DNA from: an uncultured Bacteroidales bacterium
GTDB lineage: Bacteria; Bacteroidota; Bacteroidia; Bacteroidales; Muribaculaceae
DNA: 10,308 nt
Assembly (NCBI GenBank): GCA_900554345.1
Contig: USHH01000061.1
Span: forward strand, 1-10,308
Direction of reading: 5' to 3'
Notes under the pieces: model-generated
What the model was told of the DNA's origin: nothing
The model's database searches: none
What the model saw: only the letters and a program-made list of their open reading frames with translations
In this document: piece by piece, positions 6,270 through 10,308 of the stretch
Layout: each line of letters begins with the position of its first letter
Position numbering within the stretch: position 1 is the stretch's first letter
Position numbers and translations under genes: made by a program

Positions 6270-7142
6270 ATGGCTAAAAGAAGTGTAGATCTAACATCGA
6301 AAGAATGGCGCGACCTGGTATTTGCCGACAAGAACAAAGAGTTCGGCGCATATCAGCTTCGTAAGAACAGCGACAAACGCCACAACATGGCGGCCCTGTT
6401 CACTCTGATAGGACTCATCGTGGTCTTCTTCCTCATCCTCGGCTACAGCAAGTGGTCGGACTATCGCGACGAGCAGGCCCGCATCGCTCTGGCGGAGGAG
6501 AGAGAGAAGATGGCGGCAGCCGAGCTTCTCCAGGAAGAGGAGGAGGCTCCTGAAGAGGAGGAAGTGGAAGAGCAGAAATTCGAGCAGCCCGAGATCGAGG
6601 TGCCCGAGGAGGTTCTCGCCACAGTACAGGTGACCCAGATCGCCATCGTTGATGCCGACAAGGTGAAAAACGAGGTGATGGATATGGAGACCCAGAAGGA
6701 AGACAACACCGCCCGTGGCGTTGTCAACCAGGAGGGTTCCGACGACGCCGACAAGTTTAAGGCTGTCGTTGAGCAGGTTGTGGTAAAAGAGCCGGAGCCC
6801 GAGGCCAAGCCGAAGGAAGAGGAGATCTTCGTGGCTGTGGAGCAGCCCGCCGCATTCCCCGGCGGCCCCTCCGCCCTCAACAAATGGCTCAGCCAGAACA
6901 TGCGTTATCCGGAAGCAGCCCAGCAGAACGATATCCAGGGTAGGGTAATCGTGAAGTTCGTGGTTGAGAAAGATGGATCCGTAGGTCATGCGGAAGTGCT
7001 CAAGGGTGTCGACAAAGACCTCGACCGCGAGGCACTCCGCGTAGTGAAGAAGATGCCGAAATGGCAGCCCGGTAAGAACAACGGTGTAGCCGTGCGCTCC
7101 TACTTCACACTGCCTGTGACATTCAAGCTCCAGAACCAGTAA
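6270..7142 (+). CDS. tonB: Energy transducer TonB
   Basis: TonB carries energy from the ExbB/ExbD motor across the periplasm to outer-membrane receptors such as SusC-like porins. The 290-residue protein has a Bacteroidetes-type cytoplasmic start with NKEFGAYQLRKN (22-33), a single membrane helix at about 41-59, and an acidic Glu-rich linker (about 89-117). A second charged stretch lies at 172-186, where KEPEPEAKPKEEE has the only Pro-rich character. The C-terminal receptor-binding domain (about 196-288) contains FPGG, MRYPEAA (211-217), GRVIVKFVV, and the family motif MPKWQPGKNNG (262-272) with the final VTFKL. It is the fourth gene of the exb operon, 35 bases after the second exbD. A strong hairpin follows it, suggesting the main transcript ends here. 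Confidence 0.95.
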   Translation: MAKRSVDLTSKEWRDLVFADKNKEFGAYQLRKNSDKRHNMAALFTLIGLIVVFFLILGYSKWSDYRDEQARIALAEEREKMAAAELLQEEEEAPEEEEVEEQKFEQPEIEVPEEVLATVQVTQIAIVDADKVKNEVMDMETQKEDNTARGVVNQEGSDDADKFKAVVEQVVVKEPEPEAKPKEEEIFVAVEQPAAFPGGPSALNKWLSQNMRYPEAAQQNDIQGRVIVKFVVEKDGSVGHAEVLKGVDKDLDREALRVVKKMPKWQPGKNNGVAVRSYFTLPVTFKLQNQ

Positions 7143-7169
7143 TCGCCCTCAAAGCGATAACATCAGATA

Positions 7170-7206
7170 GGAAAAGGCCTGCGCCATTAGGACGCAGGCC
7201 TTTTCC
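7170..7206 (+). terminator. Strong hairpin terminator after tonB
   Basis: GGAAAAGGCCTGCG (7170-7183) pairs perfectly with CGCAGGCCTTTTCC (7193-7206) around a 9-nt loop. The 14-bp stem includes an A4 run on the left arm and a T4 run on the right, a layout that can stop transcription from either side. It starts 27 bases after the tonB stop. The 93 bases between it and the next gene contain TTG at 7258-7260 but no good TAnnTTTG box, so the downstream genes may depend partly on readthrough. Confidence 0.8.
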
Positions 7207-7299
7207 CAACCACCATGACTGCAAAACGGCATGCAGATGAACATACAGGGCCGCGAATTGTTAAAAAGATATAGACAATTTCAATAAAAATCAAAAGTT

Positions 7300-7506
7300 A
7301 TGGAAGGTAATAATAGCGGGCAGATGCCCAAAGGAGGCAGACTGGCATTCGGCATATTCATGGTGATCGTGTATCTGGCAGTCGGCTTGCTTTTCATCCT
7401 CGATGTCTTCAACATCGACAACGTGGCGATCAGCGCAACGGTCGGCGGCGTGCTCTGTCTCTACGGAGTGTGGCGCGGCTACAGGCTCTACAAAGGAATG
7501 AACTGA
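7300..7506 (+). CDS. Small two-helix membrane protein of unknown function
   Basis: This 68-residue protein has a short polar N-terminus and two hydrophobic segments, about residues 15-35 (from LAFGIFMVIVYLAVG) and 41-58 (VAISATVGGVLCLYGVW). A basic C-terminus follows (RGYRLYKGMN), which by the positive-inside rule puts both ends in the cytoplasm. I recognise no named family. It starts at an ATG after an A-rich leader. It ends 20 bases before the PstS-like lipoprotein gene, so the two are likely co-transcribed. Its position directly after the exb-tonB operon suggests an envelope role, perhaps as an accessory to the motor, but nothing in the sequence proves that. Coding status is supported by the clear membrane topology and tight spacing. 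Confidence 0.8.
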   Translation: MEGNNSGQMPKGGRLAFGIFMVIVYLAVGLLFILDVFNIDNVAISATVGGVLCLYGVWRGYRLYKGMN

Positions 7507-7526
7507 AAGAAACATACCATCGAAGC

Positions 7527-8534
7527 ATGAAAATGACGACAAAGATACTTGCCGGGGCGTTTTTCGCCCTGGCATTTGCGGTAGCCACAGGATGCACGCC
7601 GGTGAAGCGAGGCGAATACGCCAAGGGAAGCGCGACGATCTACTGCGACGACGGCTTCAAGAACATACTTGAGGAGGAGATAGAGGTGTTTGAGTATTCC
7701 TATCCGGAATCGTCGATCATCCCTTTCTATATGGGAGAGACCGACGTGATAGACACCCTTCTCGCCGACAAGACCCAGGCGATCATCACTACCCGCATGC
7801 TCGACAAGGAGCAGGTGAAATACATGAAAGACAAATATAAGAGGGTGGTGCGTCAGGAATGCATCGCCGTCGACGCGGTGGCCCTGATCGTCAACAAGAA
7901 GAATCCTGTGGGAGCACTCTCCACCGATGAGATCAAAAAGATCATGAACGGCGAGATCAACCGTTGGGACCAGCTCGCCGGCAACGACACCACCAGCATC
8001 AAGCTCGTGTTTGACAACGCAGCCTCTTCGACCGTAAGCTATATGCGTGACCGCTTCCTGCCGAAGGGAGCAAAGATCACCGACAAAGCCAGGGCCTTCG
8101 GACAGAAAGACAACGCCGCGGTGTTTGACGTGGTTAAGACCGACCCCGACGCTCTGGGCATCATCAGCGTCAGCTGGCTGGGCGACAACCTGCAGAACGC
8201 CCGCAAGGTGCCTGTAGACCAGCGCATGGACAGCTATAAGAACGAGACCGACACAGTGGCTCCGTCGCTGACGACTGAGGTGAACATCATCAAGGTGAGC
8301 TCTCCGACCGCCGACAACGACTTCAGCCCGGTGGCCTACAAGCCATATCAGGCGTATATCTACTCAGGAGAATATCCTCTCGTGAGAAAGGTATATATGG
8401 TGTCGACGGCCAGCAACTCGACCGTGCTCCACAGCTTCTACGTGTTCATGACAGGGTTTGTGGGCCAGAAAATAATCTCGCTCACCGGCATACTCCCCTA
8501 CCACATGAATCCGAGAGTGGTGGAAGTGAAATAA
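7527..8534 (+). CDS. PstS-like substrate-binding lipoprotein (periplasmic binding protein type 2 fold)
   Basis: This is a 335-residue lipoprotein. The start at 7527 is chosen because it gives MKMTTKILAGAFFALAFAVATGC, a signal peptide with a lipobox ending at C23; an in-frame upstream ATG at 7470 would lie inside the previous gene and spoil the signal. No acidic export signal follows C23, so a periplasm-facing anchor is likely. The mature part resembles PstS-type proteins. It has IYCDDGF (38-44), AIITTRML (85-92), VALIVNKKNPVGALS (118-132), IKKIMNGEINRWDQL (136-150), DNAASSTVSYMRDRF (163-177), and a C-terminal LVRKVYMVS...FVGQKIISLTG. The family binds phosphate or related anions. However, the usual SGTS-like phosphate loop is replaced by NAASSTV and no pstCAB or phoU lies nearby, so the ligand is uncertain. 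It is 65 bases upstream of the TPR gene. Confidence 0.87.
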   Translation: MKMTTKILAGAFFALAFAVATGCTPVKRGEYAKGSATIYCDDGFKNILEEEIEVFEYSYPESSIIPFYMGETDVIDTLLADKTQAIITTRMLDKEQVKYMKDKYKRVVRQECIAVDAVALIVNKKNPVGALSTDEIKKIMNGEINRWDQLAGNDTTSIKLVFDNAASSTVSYMRDRFLPKGAKITDKARAFGQKDNAAVFDVVKTDPDALGIISVSWLGDNLQNARKVPVDQRMDSYKNETDTVAPSLTTEVNIIKVSSPTADNDFSPVAYKPYQAYIYSGEYPLVRKVYMVSTASNSTVLHSFYVFMTGFVGQKIISLTGILPYHMNPRVVEVK

Positions 8535-8599
8535 TAACGGCGCCAAAGCTGCGTTAAGACAACATAGAGGCAAGCATATAAACGAAAACACAATATAAA

Positions 8600-10228
8600 A
8601 TGAGAATCAAATTAATTCTAACATCCCTTTTCCTCGCGGGAGCAGCGCTCTCGGGCGTGGCGCAGACACATGCCGAAGGCGAGGAATACTACAAGGCCGA
8701 CCAGATCAACAATGCCAAGGAGCTCCTGCTCCGCAACCTCAACAACCCCGGCACCGACAAGGCAGTCGCCGACTTCTATCTCGGACTGATCGCCATGGAG
8801 GAGGGAAAGACCGCCGACGCCGCCAAATATTTCAACGAAGGCGCGCAGGCCAATCCCGAGTATCCCTACAACTTTGTGGGTCTGGGCTACGTGTCGCTCA
8901 AGAACGGCGACGCCAAGATCGCGGAGCAGAACTTCAAGCAGGCTGAGAAGCTCGGCAAGAAAGACGCATCAGTGCAGGTAGCGATAGCAAGATCGTACTA
9001 CAACGTAGATCCTACGCTCTATCAGAAGCAGATCGACAAGGCTCTCGAGAAGGCACGCAAGACCAATATCAAGAACCCCGACATCTACATCTTCGAAGGC
9101 GACATGCTCAAAGACACCAAGGACTGGGGTGGCTCGGCCGCCAAATACGAGATGGCCGCCAACTACGACAACAACGCCACGGCAGCCTACGTGAAATATG
9201 CCAACCTCTTCACCCAGGTCAACCCGCAGTATGCCATCAACATGCTCGGCAAGCTCCTTGAACTCAACCCCAACTCGGCCCTCGGCCAGCGTGAGATCGC
9301 AAGCGCATATTACAACAACCAGAACTTCGACAAGGCGGTGGAGGCCTACAGCAAATACATCAACAACCCCAACCACTTCAAGCAGGACGAGGACCGCTAC
9401 GCCTTCCTCCTCTTCTACGGCGGCAACTACCAGGAAGGCTACGACTACTCGAGCCAGCTCCTGAAGGCCAATCCGCAGAACTTCACGGCGCAGCGCTACC
9501 AGTTTATGAACGCCGCACAGATTCCGGCGCTCAAAGACCAGCTCCTTCCCATGGCCGAGGCCCTCTACAAGGCCCACCAGAGCAATCCCGCCAATAAGTT
9601 CGCCCCGATCGACTACATCCTGATCGCCGAGGAGTTCAACGCCGCCAAGCGTCCCGACGAAGCAGTGGCTGTGCTTGAGGAGGCCATCAAGGACGACCCG
9701 ACCAATGCCAACTACAACAAGCAGCTCGCCATGGCCTATGTGGGCGAGAGCAAGCTTCCCCAGGCAGCCGACGCCTACGAGGGATATATCCAGAAGACGG
9801 AGAAGCCCAACTTCAACGATTTCATCCAGCAGGCCACATTCGCATTCTATGCAGCCGTGCAGAGCAAGGACAACGCCGCCGAGGCCAATAGATACTACGA
9901 CATGACAACCAGGTATGCCGACATGGCCGCCAAGGAGATGCCCAACCACTACAAGCCGAAGAAGCTCGCCGGCGACATCGCCAAGCAGCAGGCTTCGGCC
10001 GACCAGGTGGAGAGCGCCGCCATGCCCGCCTACCAGGAGGCCCTGGCGCTGCTCGAGGCCAGCGAGAATCCCGCACGCTACAAGAACGACGCCATGGAGA
10101 TGTATAACTATCTGGGCAACTACTACCTGACCCAGAACGACAAGGCCAAGGCAAAGGAATATTTCAGCAAGGTGCTGGAATATGACCCCGACAACGCGGA
10201 TTACCGCAAATTCGTAGAGGGTCTCTGA
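8600..10228 (+). CDS. Secreted tetratricopeptide-repeat protein
   Basis: This 542-residue protein has a classical signal peptide (1-21, likely cleaved VA|Q at 21/22) and is then built of helical TPR-type repeats. Recognisable units include residues about 24-46, 56-85 (DFYLGLIAMEEGKTADAAKY), 90-118, 232-262 (ASAYYNNQNFDKAVEAYSKY), 338-367 (DEAVAVLEEAIKDDP), 372-400, and a last unit at about 502-532 (YLGNYYLTQNDKAKAKEYFS) ending in LEYDPDNA. Asn-Pro and Asp-Pro turns between helices are typical of the fold. TPR proteins act as protein-protein scaffolds, so this is probably a periplasmic or outer-membrane-associated binding partner. It is the last gene before a strong terminator and follows the PstS-like gene by 65 bases without an obvious promoter of its own. 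A role with the ExbBD/TonB system is inferred from position only. Confidence 0.88.
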   Translation: MRIKLILTSLFLAGAALSGVAQTHAEGEEYYKADQINNAKELLLRNLNNPGTDKAVADFYLGLIAMEEGKTADAAKYFNEGAQANPEYPYNFVGLGYVSLKNGDAKIAEQNFKQAEKLGKKDASVQVAIARSYYNVDPTLYQKQIDKALEKARKTNIKNPDIYIFEGDMLKDTKDWGGSAAKYEMAANYDNNATAAYVKYANLFTQVNPQYAINMLGKLLELNPNSALGQREIASAYYNNQNFDKAVEAYSKYINNPNHFKQDEDRYAFLLFYGGNYQEGYDYSSQLLKANPQNFTAQRYQFMNAAQIPALKDQLLPMAEALYKAHQSNPANKFAPIDYILIAEEFNAAKRPDEAVAVLEEAIKDDPTNANYNKQLAMAYVGESKLPQAADAYEGYIQKTEKPNFNDFIQQATFAFYAAVQSKDNAAEANRYYDMTTRYADMAAKEMPNHYKPKKLAGDIAKQQASADQVESAAMPAYQEALALLEASENPARYKNDAMEMYNYLGNYYLTQNDKAKAKEYFSKVLEYDPDNADYRKFVEGL

Positions 10229-10267
10229 CCGGATGACAAATTAACGCCATAATGGCGACAACAGCTT

Positions 10268-10308
10268 ACGGGCTGCCGGATTATCGAAATCCCGCAGCCC
10301 GTTTTTTT
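10268..10308 (+). terminator. Intrinsic terminator after the TPR gene
   Basis: ACGGGCTGC (10268-10276) pairs with GCAGCCCGT (10294-10302). A single C/C mismatch follows, then an inner stem GGATT/AATCC closes a 5-nt loop, and the stem runs directly into a tract of at least seven T that reaches the window end. This is a textbook Rho-independent terminator 39 bases after the stop codon. A smaller hairpin, CGCC-ATAAT-GGCG (10245-10257), lies just before it. Confidence 0.9.

Noticed and set aside
7470..7526. Extended 19-residue N-terminus for the PstS-like protein
   Set aside because: It lies within the coding end of the small membrane protein gene and would bury a good lipoprotein signal peptide that begins at 7527.
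8969..9949. 326-residue minus-strand open frame inside the TPR gene
   Set aside because: The Val/Gly/Leu-rich translation is the typical antisense shadow of a high-GC gene, and the plus strand has a signal peptide and TPR motifs.
1..10308. Search for CRISPR arrays, insertion sequences, tRNA or rRNA genes and attachment sites
   Set aside because: No regularly spaced repeats, transposase-like proteins, terminal inverted repeats or structured RNA gene patterns were seen.

Overview
The window looks like chromosomal DNA from a fairly GC-rich member of the Bacteroidales (Bacteroidota), perhaps a Muribaculaceae- or Prevotella-like gut bacterium. Three things point there. Genes lack clear Shine-Dalgarno sequences and have A-rich leaders. 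Promoters match the Bacteroidetes sigma-ABfr pattern (TTG, about 19-20 bp, TAnnTTTG). The exbB-exbD-exbD-tonB cluster encodes the long ExbD and TonB forms typical of this phylum. The exact genus cannot be told from the sequence alone.

Layout. (1) Bases 1-1866, minus strand: a two-gene operon. A sugar-kinase-like aminoglycoside phosphotransferase (APH) domain fused to a RapZ C-terminal domain overlaps by an ATGA junction a sugar-phosphate nucleotidyltransferase that runs off the left edge. Together they resemble the AmgK/MurU amino-sugar (peptidoglycan) recycling pair, with a possible amino-sugar-phosphate sensor domain built into the kinase. (2) Bases 1867-2105: a divergent promoter region. 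(3) Bases 2106-3362, plus strand: pgk, the glycolytic phosphoglycerate kinase. (4) Bases 3363-3803: a non-coding region holding a hairpin, a strong promoter and a leader of about 250 nt. (5) Bases 3804-7142: exbB, two different exbD genes and tonB, closed by a strong hairpin at 7170-7206. (6) Bases 7300-10228: a small two-helix membrane protein, a PstS-like lipoprotein and a secreted TPR-repeat protein, closed by a strong terminator at the right edge.

How the parts work together. Regions 5 and 6 read as one cell-envelope energisation locus. The ExbB/ExbD/ExbD motor uses the proton gradient to drive TonB, and the downstream small membrane protein, substrate-binding lipoprotein and TPR protein may be accessory parts. 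No phosphate ABC permease genes accompany the PstS-like protein here. The most interesting signals are the APH-RapZ_C fusion coupled to a nucleotidyltransferase, and the conserved-looking but functionally undefined tail of the TonB locus.
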